A stretch of 7,425 nt of DNA. Source: Pseudomonadota bacterium. GTDB lineage: Bacteria; Pseudomonadota; Alphaproteobacteria; Acetobacterales; Acetobacteraceae. The translations under genes and the position numbers were made by a program. Of this stretch, positions 1 through 5,908 are shown one piece after another. Positions within the stretch are counted from its first letter, which is position 1. Each line of letters opens with the position of its first letter. Under the pieces are notes generated by a model. It had not been told where the DNA came from and searched no databases. It was given only the letters and a program-made list of their open reading frames with translations. The stretch covers positions 1-7,425 of the forward strand of contig JAKAZN010000077.1 in NCBI GenBank assembly GCA_021815835.1. Reading direction: 5' to 3'.

Positions 1-161
1 GGCACCCGGGTCCGGAGCGTGCGATTCGGCGGGGGCCCGGGTTCCGATACACGTTTCGCGGCAAGCGCCCCTGCATCCTCGCTTGCCCATGCCGGCCGGC
101 CGGGGTCAACTGGCCCCCCCATCCGCGCGCGGCGCGGGGGGTTTGGGGAAAGGAACGGGCG
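1..161. other. Non-coding leader upstream of the LLM oxidoreductase
   Basis: No convincing gene is visible here. All three plus frames lack stop codons, but the conceptual peptides are Arg/Gly/Pro/Ala-rich with no family resemblance, as expected from GC-rich non-coding DNA. The stretch holds two similar CCCGGGT-containing segments (5-14 and 36-46), an 8-bp inverted repeat (60-87), a GGCCGGCC-rich run (about 91-103) and a GGGG/CCCC pair around 102-117. I could not pick a credible -35/-10 pair. The promoter of the downstream gene probably lies here, or the stretch is the tail of an upstream transcription unit cut by the window edge. Confidence 0.5.
60..87. repeat. 8-bp perfect inverted repeat, 12-nt loop
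   Basis: GGCAAGCG (60-67) is the exact reverse complement of CGCTTGCC (80-87), with a 12-base loop. It lies about 75 bases before the oxidoreductase start. There is no T-run behind it, so a classical intrinsic terminator is not supported. It could be an operator for a dimeric regulator or a stem at the 3' end of an upstream transcript. The repeat is seen directly; the role is inference. Confidence 0.4.
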
Positions 162-1175
162 ATGAAATTCGGCGTGATGATCCGCGGCCAGTATCCCGAG
201 GGCGACGATATGCGGGTGCGGCTGCGCGAGGACCTGGAAACCGCGCGGCGCGCCGAGGCGCTGGGCTATGATTCGATCCTGAAAGGATCGCATTACAGCT
301 CACACCCGTTCCAGAGCGTCCAGCAAATCCCGTTCCTCGCCCAGGTCGCGGCGCTGTTTCCGAAATTGCGGATCGTCGCGGGGGTGGTGCTGCTGCCGTT
401 GCACAAGCCGCTCGATCTGGCGGAACAACTGGCGACGCTCGACATCATGAGCGACGGCAAGTTCGTCTTCGGCGTGGGCGTGGGCTACCGGGAGGTCGAG
501 TTCCAGGCTTTCGGGACGACCATGAAACAGGCCGGCCCGCGCTTCGAGGAATGTCTGACCACGATCCGCCGCCTCTGGGCCGAGGATTTCGTGACCATGG
601 AAGGCTCCCATTTCCGCCTCGATCACGCCAATTGCACGGTGAAGCCGATCCAGAAGCCGGGCCCGCCGGTATGGTTCGGGGCCAACGCGGATGTAGGAAT
701 CCGGCGCGCGGCGCGGATGGGCGATTGCTGGTACATCAACCCGCACAGCAAGCTGGCGACGATCGAGCGGCAGATGGAGGTCTATAAGCGCGCGCTGGCA
801 GCTTCGGGCAAGGGGATGCCCGCGGAGTTCCCGATCATGCGCGAGGTGTTCATCGCGCCCTCGCGCGCCGAGGCGATCCGGCTGGCGCGGCCCTCGCTGG
901 AAGTGAAATACAAGGCGTATCGCGCCTGGGGGCAGGACAAGGTCATGCCGGCGGGGGATGATTTCAACCAGGATTTCGACAGCCTGATCGATGATCGGTT
1001 CCTGTTCGGCTCGCCGGCGGAGGTGACGGAGCAGATCCTGGCGCTGCGCAAGCAGCTGGGAGTGAACTACGTGGTGTTCGGCTCGCATTGGCCGGGGATG
1101 GCGCTGTCGCATTCGCTGGAGCAGATGCAGATCCTGGCGGAACAGGTGATCCCGGCGGTACGGCAAGGGGCATAG
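162..1175 (+). CDS. LLM class (luciferase-like) flavin-dependent oxidoreductase
   Basis: A 337-residue protein of the bacterial luciferase-like monooxygenase family (PF00296), a single-domain TIM barrel that uses reduced flavin (FMNH2, or F420 in some branches), probably cytosolic. Visible hallmarks are the N-terminal beta strand MKFGVMI, the early A-E-x-L-G-Y-D segment (31-37), the D-x-x-S-x-G-K stretch (94-100) followed by FGVGVGYR (103-110) with E and FG soon after, the KP...GPPVWFGA segment (161-174) and the late FGSPAEV motif (282-288). Length is normal for the family. The ATG at 162 is the first possible in-frame start in the window, and AAAGGA at 149-154 lies 7 bases before it. The subfamily (monooxygenase, or methylenetetrahydromethanopterin-reductase-like) and the substrate cannot be told. 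A CoA ligase follows 77 bases downstream on the same strand, so joint transcription and a shared catabolic role are plausible but inferred. Confidence 0.9.
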   Translation: MKFGVMIRGQYPEGDDMRVRLREDLETARRAEALGYDSILKGSHYSSHPFQSVQQIPFLAQVAALFPKLRIVAGVVLLPLHKPLDLAEQLATLDIMSDGKFVFGVGVGYREVEFQAFGTTMKQAGPRFEECLTTIRRLWAEDFVTMEGSHFRLDHANCTVKPIQKPGPPVWFGANADVGIRRAARMGDCWYINPHSKLATIERQMEVYKRALAASGKGMPAEFPIMREVFIAPSRAEAIRLARPSLEVKYKAYRAWGQDKVMPAGDDFNQDFDSLIDDRFLFGSPAEVTEQILALRKQLGVNYVVFGSHWPGMALSHSLEQMQILAEQVIPAVRQGA

Positions 1176-1191
1176 CGGGGCGGGCACTGGT

Positions 1192-1211
1192 TCCCCTGCC
1201 CTCCCCTGCCC
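1192..1211. repeat. Tandem 10-bp pyrimidine-rich repeat in the intergenic spacer
   Basis: Two exact adjacent copies of TCCCCTGCCC fill 1192-1211 in the 77-base spacer between the oxidoreductase and the acyl-CoA synthetase. GGGCA at 1182-1186 can pair with the TGCCC of either copy, so alternative small stems are possible. A loosely similar C-rich stretch precedes the FAD oxidase gene (about 5831-5861). Function is unknown. Confidence 0.5.
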
Positions 1212-1238
1212 TATCCTGGCGCGGGGAAGAACGCCCCC

Positions 1239-1245
1239 AAGGGAG
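1239..1245 (+). promoter_or_regulatory. Ribosome binding site fixing the acyl-CoA synthetase start
   Basis: AAGGGAG lies 7 bases before the ATG at 1253. The reading frame stays open upstream to an ATG at 1088 inside the previous gene, but those 55 extra residues are low-complexity and shadow the oxidoreductase. The Shine-Dalgarno match therefore decides for 1253. Confidence 0.75.
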
Positions 1246-1252
1246 CACGTCC

Positions 1253-2890
1253 ATGGCCAATCCCGCCTATCTCGCTGGGCTCGACCGGTGCACGGCGAAC
1301 TACGTCCCGCTCAATCCGGTGACGTTCCTGGAACGCGCCGCCGCGGTCCATCCGGACCGGCTCGCCGTGGTGCACGGGGCGATGCGCCACACCTGGCGGC
1401 AGACCTACGAGCGTTGCCGGCGACTGGCCTCGGCGCTGGCCGCGCGCGGGATCGGGCGCGGCGACACGGTCGCGGTGATGGCGCCCAACGTGCCGGCCAT
1501 CTACGAGGCGCATTTCGGCGTGCCCATGCTGGGCGCGGTGCTGAACACGCTGAACACGCGGCTTGATCCCGAAACGATCGCCTTCATGCTGCGCCATGGC
1601 GGGGCGCGCGCGCTGATCACCGACCGCGAGTTCTCGCCCACGGTTTCCCGCGCGCTGGCGCTGCTGGACGACGCGCCGCTGGTGATCGATATCGACGATC
1701 CCGAGGCGGTGGGCGGGGAGAAGCTGGGCGAGACCGACTATGAGACCTTCCTTCGGGGCGGTGATCCGGGCTTCATATGGGACAATCCGCCCGACGAATG
1801 GGACGCGATCGCGCTGAACTACACCTCCGGCACCACCGGCGATCCCAAGGGCGTGGTCTATCACTACCGCGGCGCCTATCTGAACGCGCTGAGCAACATC
1901 CTGAGCTGGGACATGCCGGCCCATCCGGTCTATCTCTGGACCTTGCCGATGTTCCATTGCAACGGCTGGTGCTTTCCCTGGTCGGTCGCCGAGCGCGCCG
2001 GCACCAATGTCTGCCTGCGCAAGGTGGAGGGACCGGCGATCTGGCGCGCGATTCGCGATCATGGCGTCACGCATATGTGCGGCGCGCCGATCGTCTATGC
2101 GACCGCGATCAACGCGCCGGCGGAACTGCGTGCCGGCCTGGGCCATCGCATCGCGGGCCAGGTGGCCGGGGCGGCGCCGCCGGCCGCGATCATCGCCGGG
2201 GCCGAGGAGGCGGGCATCGACCTCACCCATGTCTATGGCCTGACCGAAACCTACGGCCCGGCCGCGCTCTGTCCCAAGCAGCCGGACTGGGCGGGCCTGC
2301 CGCTGGATCGCCGCGCCGAGCGCAACGGCCGCCAGGGCGTGCGCGCGCCGATGCAGGAGGCGATGAGCGTGCGCGATCCGGCGACGGGCGCGGCCATCCC
2401 CGCCGATGGCGAAACGATGGGCGAGATCATGTTCCGCGGCAACATCACGATGAAGGGGTATCTGGCCAACCCGGCCGCGACCGAAGCGGCGTTCGCGGGG
2501 GGGTGGTTCCGCACCGGCGATCTGGCGGTGACGCAGGCCGACGGCTACGTGAAGATTCGCGATCGTTCCAAGGACATCATCATCTCCGGGGGCGAGAACA
2601 TCTCCTCGATCGAGGTGGAGGAGGCGCTCTATCGCCACGTCGCGGTGATGAGCGCCGCGGTGGTCGCGCAGCCCGACGCGAAATGGGGCGAGACACCCTG
2701 CGCATTCGTGGAACTGAAGCCGGGGGCCACGGTCACGGAGGCCGAATTGCGCGCGTTCCTGCGCGAGCATCTGGCCGGCTTCAAGGTGCCGAAGCGGATC
2801 CTGTTCCGCGACCTGCCGAAGACCTCCACCGGGAAGATCCAGAAATACCTGCTGCGGGAGCTGGCGCGCTCGACCGAGGCGATCGTCTAG
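1253..2890 (+). CDS. AMP-forming acyl-CoA synthetase (fatty/medium-chain acyl-CoA ligase type)
   Basis: A 545-residue member of the ANL adenylate-forming superfamily (AMP-binding PF00501 plus C-terminal PF13193). It activates a carboxylic acid with ATP to an acyl-AMP and transfers it to coenzyme A. Diagnostic motifs are all present in order: the P-loop YTSGTTGDPKG (190-200), LPMFHCNGW (231-239), the AGAAPP turn (305-310), YGLTETYGP (328-336), FRTGDL (419-424), the hinge region RSKDIIISGGENISS (438-452) and the C-terminal PKTSTGKIQK (522-531) with the catalytic lysine at 528. The MFHCNGW segment and overall length are typical of the AlkK/medium-chain branch, which also includes 3-methylmercaptopropionyl-CoA ligase. 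Chain length and substrate cannot be fixed from sequence. The gene follows the LLM oxidoreductase and converges with the MFS transporter: its TAG stop overlaps the transporter's stop. Confidence 0.93.
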   Translation: MANPAYLAGLDRCTANYVPLNPVTFLERAAAVHPDRLAVVHGAMRHTWRQTYERCRRLASALAARGIGRGDTVAVMAPNVPAIYEAHFGVPMLGAVLNTLNTRLDPETIAFMLRHGGARALITDREFSPTVSRALALLDDAPLVIDIDDPEAVGGEKLGETDYETFLRGGDPGFIWDNPPDEWDAIALNYTSGTTGDPKGVVYHYRGAYLNALSNILSWDMPAHPVYLWTLPMFHCNGWCFPWSVAERAGTNVCLRKVEGPAIWRAIRDHGVTHMCGAPIVYATAINAPAELRAGLGHRIAGQVAGAAPPAAIIAGAEEAGIDLTHVYGLTETYGPAALCPKQPDWAGLPLDRRAERNGRQGVRAPMQEAMSVRDPATGAAIPADGETMGEIMFRGNITMKGYLANPAATEAAFAGGWFRTGDLAVTQADGYVKIRDRSKDIIISGGENISSIEVEEALYRHVAVMSAAVVAQPDAKWGETPCAFVELKPGATVTEAELRAFLREHLAGFKVPKRILFRDLPKTSTGKIQKYLLRELARSTEAIV

Positions 2891-4155
2891 TCCGCCGCCG
2901 CCAACCCGGCACGCGGCGCGGGCCGCGTCTCCGGCATCGCCACCAGGATCGTCGCCCAGGCTGCGGCCCCGGCCGCGGCGAGCGCGAGGAACGCCGCCGG
3001 CGCGCCGGCGACGACGAAAATCCATCCCGCCAGTGACGTGCTGATCGTCGCCCCGATACTCACCGCAAGGCTCAGCGCGCCGATTGCCAGATTGAGATAC
3101 CCATTATCGCGCGTGAGGTCCGCGGCAATCAGCGGCAGCATGATACCGAACACCGCGCCGCTGATCCCGTCCAGCACCTCGAAGCCGATCAGCGCCGGCG
3201 CGCCCGGCAGGGTCGCGAACAACAATCCGCGCAACGGCAGCGCGGCAATCCCGATCAGCAGCAGGGGCCGTCGTCCGACTCGTTGCGCCATCCGACCAAG
3301 CCAGGGCGAGGTTGCCGCGACCACCATCTGCGGCACGATCACGCTGGCGGAGACGACGAACCCGCCCGCCTGGCCGGTCTGGGCAAGCCGGCCCAGCGCC
3401 AACGGCAGCATCGCCGCGTTGGCGAGTTGGAACAACACCACCACGATCGCGAAAACATGCAGGTGCAAGGTGAAGAAGATGCGCCAGGGCGGGCCCACCC
3501 TGGCCCGTCGCACCGCCGGGGGCAGCAGCGCCGGGTGATCGATCGATACGGCAACGCGTGCGGGGCGCAGCAGCGCCAGCGCCGCGATCGCCGGCAGCAC
3601 CAGCGCGCCGGTCACCACGAACACCGCGCGCTCGGAGTGGAAATGGGCAAAGCCGCCGAGCAGCGCCGCCGCGCCCGCGGCACCGATCGAGGCGTAGCGC
3701 GCATTGGTGCCGAGCTGGGTGCTGAATCCCTCATGGCCGCACACCGCGAGGGTGAGCGCCGCGATCGCCGGGGTGAGCGCGCTCGCCGCCACCGCGTGCA
3801 GAATCTGCGCCGCCCAGATCTGCGCTACGAACCCCGCCCCGGGCCGCGGCCAGAGCGCGAACAGCAGCGCGCTCGCGCCGGTCAGCGCGAGCGCGGCCGC
3901 GGTCAATTTGCGCTTGGCGGCGATGAAATCGACCAGCGCGCCCGCCGGCAGCTGGCTCGCGATGGCGGCGATCGTGCCAAGGCTGAGCGCGAAGCCGATA
4001 TCGCCCTGGTTCCAGCCCAGACCGGTCAGGAAGACCGGGATGAACGGACCAAACCCCGTCTGCGTGGCGGCGAGAAAGAAATTCAGCGCGCCGAGGCCAA
4101 AGCGGGCGCGCCGTCCGGCCGGGTCGGGTTCGGGTGGCGTCGTGACGTCCTCCAT
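2887..4155 (-). CDS. Major facilitator superfamily (MFS) transporter
   Basis: A 422-residue integral membrane protein, the usual length for a 12-helix MFS permease (PF07690), moving a small molecule across the inner membrane by a secondary gradient. Hydrophobic helices alternate with short charged loops. A motif-A-like loop between helices 2 and 3 reads GALVDFIAAKRKL (72-84), and its second-half counterpart is GRMAQRVGRRP (287-297). The charged central loop lies near 197-222 between helices 6 and 7. The start is ATG 4155, giving a short soluble N-terminus before helix 1 at about residue 20. No clear Shine-Dalgarno sequence precedes it, so initiation may be weak or leaderless. It is transcribed divergently from the alcohol dehydrogenase and convergently with the acyl-CoA synthetase. 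Substrate and direction are unknown: uptake of the catabolic substrate and efflux both fit. The tail is Ala/Pro/Arg-rich, as in many GC-rich homologues. Confidence 0.88.
   Translation of the reverse strand: MEDVTTPPEPDPAGRRARFGLGALNFFLAATQTGFGPFIPVFLTGLGWNQGDIGFALSLGTIAAIASQLPAGALVDFIAAKRKLTAAALALTGASALLFALWPRPGAGFVAQIWAAQILHAVAASALTPAIAALTLAVCGHEGFSTQLGTNARYASIGAAGAAALLGGFAHFHSERAVFVVTGALVLPAIAALALLRPARVAVSIDHPALLPPAVRRARVGPPWRIFFTLHLHVFAIVVVLFQLANAAMLPLALGRLAQTGQAGGFVVSASVIVPQMVVAATSPWLGRMAQRVGRRPLLLIGIAALPLRGLLFATLPGAPALIGFEVLDGISGAVFGIMLPLIAADLTRDNGYLNLAIGALSLAVSIGATISTSLAGWIFVVAGAPAAFLALAAAGAAAWATILVAMPETRPAPRAGLAAAD
2911..2928. terminator. GC hairpin at the convergent junction, possible terminator
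   Basis: ACGCGGC (2911-2917) and GCCGCGT (2922-2928) form a perfect 7-bp stem with a GCGG tetraloop. It begins 21 bases after the acyl-CoA synthetase stop and lies inside the last codons of the opposing transporter gene. No T-run follows on either strand. It is the only obvious stem near the synthetase end, so it may act as an atypical terminator or 3'-end stabiliser. The stem is seen; the function is inference. Confidence 0.35.
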
Positions 4156-4263
4156 CCGCGCATGGGGACCGATTCGCGGGGTCCGGGCAAGAGAGGGGGC
4201 GGGGCTGGCGCGGAGGGAGCTTCGGGGCCATGCTCCCCGGGTCATCCGACGGAGGGAACACCC
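4156..4263. promoter_or_regulatory. Divergent intergenic region between MFS transporter and alcohol dehydrogenase
   Basis: This 108-base gap must carry the promoters of both divergent genes unless they are read from further away. It is GC-rich with no obvious sigma-70 boxes. It contains GGACC (4166-4170) paired with GGTCC (4180-4184), GGGAGC (4215-4220) paired with GCTCCC (4232-4237), and two copies of CGGAGGGA (4211-4218 and 4250-4257). The second copy is the ribosome binding site of the dehydrogenase. No regulator gene adjoins it. Confidence 0.45.
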
Positions 4264-4310
4264 ATGCGCGCCGCGGTCCTGATCGAGCCGAACACCCCGC
4301 TTGCCATTGA
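4230..4310 (+). other. Possible short upstream ORF overlapping the alcohol dehydrogenase start
   Basis: An ATG at 4230 opens a 26-codon frame ending at TGA 4308-4310. It runs across the dehydrogenase ATG (4264) in a different frame. A GGAGGGA (4212-4218) lies 11 bases before it. The predicted peptide resembles no family and is probably not functional itself. If translated, it could modulate initiation of the dehydrogenase. GC-rich DNA gives such ORFs by chance, so this is a weak call. Confidence 0.2.
4251..4256 (+). promoter_or_regulatory. Ribosome binding site of the alcohol dehydrogenase
   Basis: GGAGGG lies 7 bases before ATG 4264. The frame is open far upstream, antisense to the transporter, but this strong site and the family-typical N-terminus MRAAVL fix the start here. 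Confidence 0.8.
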
Positions 4311-5352
4311 AACGGTCGAGATCGAGAAACCCAAGCGGCGGGAGGTGCTGCTGCGCACCGCCTTCGCCGGGCTGTGCCACTCCGATCTGCATTTCATCGA
4401 GGCGCTGTATCCGATCCCGCTGCCCGTCGTGCTGGGCCACGAGGCGGCCGCGGTGGTCGAGGCCGTGGGCGAGGACGTAACCTACGTCAAGCCCGGCGAT
4501 CACGTCATCACCTGTCTTTCCGTGTTCTGCGGCGAGTGCGCGCAATGCGCCACGGGTCATCCCAATTTGTGCGAGAACACCGAGGTGAAGCTGATGCCCG
4601 GCGCGGCCCGGCGGCTGCGGTGGAAGGGCGACGTGCTGCACCAGGCCTTCAACCTGTCCGCCTTCGCCGAGCAGATGCTGGTCCATGAGCACGCGGTGGT
4701 GAAGATCGATCCCGCCATCCCGCTCGATCGCGCGACCCTGGTGGGCTGCGGCGTGATGACCGGGGTGGGCGCGGTGTTCCACGCCGCCAAGGTGGAACCG
4801 GGCAGCACGGTCGCGGTGATCGGCTGCGGCGGGATCGGGTTGTCGGCGGTGAACGGCGCGGCGATCGCCGGGGCGGAGCGGATCATCGCGATCGATACCA
4901 TCCCGGCGAAGCTGGAGCTGGCGCGCGCGATGGGCGCGACCGACACCATCAACGCCTCCAACGTGGACGCGGTCGCGGCGGTGAAGGAGATGACGGGGGG
5001 CGGCGTGCCCTATTCCTTCGAGGCGATCGGGTCCAAGGCCACCGCCGAGCAATCCTTCGCCATGCTGCGCCCGGGCGGGACGGCGACGATCATCGGGATG
5101 ATTCCGTTCGGCACCAAGATCGAGCTGCATGGGGCGGATTTCCTGCGCGACCGGAAGATCCAGGGTACCTCGATGGGCGGCAACCGTTTCCGCGTCGATA
5201 TGCCGAGGCTGTTGTCGTTGTGGCAGCAGGGAAAGCTGAAGCTCGATCATCTGATCTCCGGGCGCATCAAGCTGGATGAGATCAACGCCGGCTTCGCGCG
5301 GCTGAAATCGGGCGCGCCGGTGCGCCAGTTGATCGATTTCGGGGTGGGATGA
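4264..5352 (+). CDS. Zinc-dependent alcohol dehydrogenase (MDR superfamily, AdhC/class III-like)
   Basis: A 362-residue medium-chain dehydrogenase/reductase that oxidises an alcohol to an aldehyde (or the reverse) with a nicotinamide cofactor. Domains in order are the GroES-like fold (ADH_N, about 25-135) and the Rossmann fold (about 180-310). Catalytic-zinc ligands are visible as Cys38 (GLCHSD), His59-Glu60 (GHE) and Cys162 (GCGVMTG). The structural-zinc lobe has Cys89, Cys92, Cys95 and Cys103 in CGECAQCATGHPNLC. The nucleotide loop GCGGIG (187-192) followed by Asp211 after the second strand suggests preference for NAD over NADP. The layout fits the family containing S-(hydroxymethyl)glutathione dehydrogenase and NDMA-dependent alcohol dehydrogenases. 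The exact substrate is not predictable. All metal ligands are intact, so it should be active. Its TGA overlaps the ATG of the PaaD gene (ATGA 5349-5352), implying an operon and translational coupling. It is divergent from the MFS gene. Confidence 0.93.
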   Translation: MRAAVLIEPNTPLAIETVEIEKPKRREVLLRTAFAGLCHSDLHFIEALYPIPLPVVLGHEAAAVVEAVGEDVTYVKPGDHVITCLSVFCGECAQCATGHPNLCENTEVKLMPGAARRLRWKGDVLHQAFNLSAFAEQMLVHEHAVVKIDPAIPLDRATLVGCGVMTGVGAVFHAAKVEPGSTVAVIGCGGIGLSAVNGAAIAGAERIIAIDTIPAKLELARAMGATDTINASNVDAVAAVKEMTGGGVPYSFEAIGSKATAEQSFAMLRPGGTATIIGMIPFGTKIELHGADFLRDRKIQGTSMGGNRFRVDMPRLLSLWQQGKLKLDHLISGRIKLDEINAGFARLKSGAPVRQLIDFGVG

Positions 5353-5810
5353 ACGGGCCCGCGCGGGATCGGGCCTGGGCGGCGGCGGCCTCGGTCGCCG
5401 ACCCCGAACTGCCTTCGGTGACGATCGGCGAGCTCGGGATTCTGCGTGACGTGGCGTGGCGGGACGGGGCGTGGGAGGTGACGATCACGCCGAGCTATTC
5501 CGGCTGCCCGGCGATGCTCGTCATCGGCTGGGACATCGAAACGAACCTGGCGGCGGCGGGGATCGGGCCGGTGCGGTTGCGCACCGTCCTGGCCCCGGCC
5601 TGGAGCGCGTCCTGGCTGTCGCCGGCCGGGCGGGCGAAGCTTGCTTCCGCCGGAATCGCCCCGCCGGGCGCGCCGGGGGAGACGCCTGCCTGCCCGCGCT
5701 GCGGCGCTGCCGCCACCGAGGTGATCAGCGCGTTCGGCGCGACCGCGTGCAAATCGTTGCATCGGTGCCTGACGTGCCGGGAGCCGTTCGAGGCGTTCAA
5801 GCCGCATTGA
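5349..5810 (+). CDS. paaD: PaaD-type protein (phenylacetyl-CoA epoxidase subunit D / metal-cluster assembly factor)
   Basis: A 153-residue homologue of PaaD (PaaJ in E. coli), an accessory protein needed for 1,2-phenylacetyl-CoA epoxidase activity and thought to help assemble its metal centres. The N-terminal half is a MIP18/DUF59 domain with DPELPSVTIGELGILRDV (18-35) and TPSYSGCPAM (47-56). Cys53 sits at the conserved position of the reactive cysteine of this fold. The C-terminal half is a zinc-ribbon-like module: CPRCG (115-119), then FGATACKSLHRCLTCREPFEAFK (the residues around 129-151), giving Cys115, 118, 134, 140 and 143. Compared with the family pattern I know, the PAWTTDW segment reads PAWSASW (83-89), and the linker before CPRC is short. 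It is coupled to the upstream alcohol dehydrogenase by ATGA. No paaA, B, C, E or other paa gene lies in the window. It is confidently of the PaaD family; whether it still serves phenylacetyl-CoA epoxidase, or another metalloenzyme, is open. Confidence 0.85.
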   Translation: MNGPARDRAWAAAASVADPELPSVTIGELGILRDVAWRDGAWEVTITPSYSGCPAMLVIGWDIETNLAAAGIGPVRLRTVLAPAWSASWLSPAGRAKLASAGIAPPGAPGETPACPRCGAAATEVISAFGATACKSLHRCLTCREPFEAFKPH

Positions 5811-5848
5811 ACGGGGGCGGCAACGGCGGCCCTCCCCTCCCCGCCCCA

Positions 5849-5895
5849 CTCCGGCGTAAAGACCGTCCACCCACCGGACCCTGTCCCCGCCGGAG
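5849..5895. repeat. 8-bp inverted repeat in the leader of the FAD oxidase, covering its likely RBS
   Basis: CTCCGGCG (5849-5856) is the exact reverse complement of CGCCGGAG (5888-5895). The 31-base loop contains GTCC (5865-5868) and GGAC (5876-5879), which can form an inner stem. The GGAG at 5892-5895 is the best ribosome binding site for the gene starting at 5909 (13 bases away, rather long) and would be buried in the outer stem. The 98-base spacer otherwise holds only a C-rich run (about 5831-5848). Confidence 0.4.
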
Positions 5896-5908
5896 CACCG
5901 AAGCCGCC

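Noticed and set aside
3..161. Possible N-terminal extension of the LLM oxidoreductase from beyond the window
   Set aside because: The frame is open but contains no ATG, GTG, TTG or CTG before 162, and a good ribosome site precedes 162. The protein is already full length.
83..271. Small plus-strand ORF overlapping the start of the LLM oxidoreductase
   Set aside because: Gly/Arg/Pro-rich composition, a weak start and a large overlap with a confident gene indicate a chance ORF.
1211..3025. A 604-codon minus-strand ORF opposite the acyl-CoA synthetase
   Set aside because: It is Arg/His/Gly-rich with no family motifs. It is the antisense shadow of a gene with clear ANL motifs in GC-rich DNA, where stops are rare.
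3283..4263. Long plus-strand N-terminal extension of the alcohol dehydrogenase
   Set aside because: It is antisense to the transporter, Arg/Gln/Glu-rich and without motifs. A strong ribosome site and the normal family N-terminus fix the start at 4264.
4156..5250. Minus-strand extension of the transporter frame antisense to the alcohol dehydrogenase
   Set aside because: The extra residues are low-complexity Arg/His-rich shadow sequence. The transporter's helices begin only after ATG 4155.
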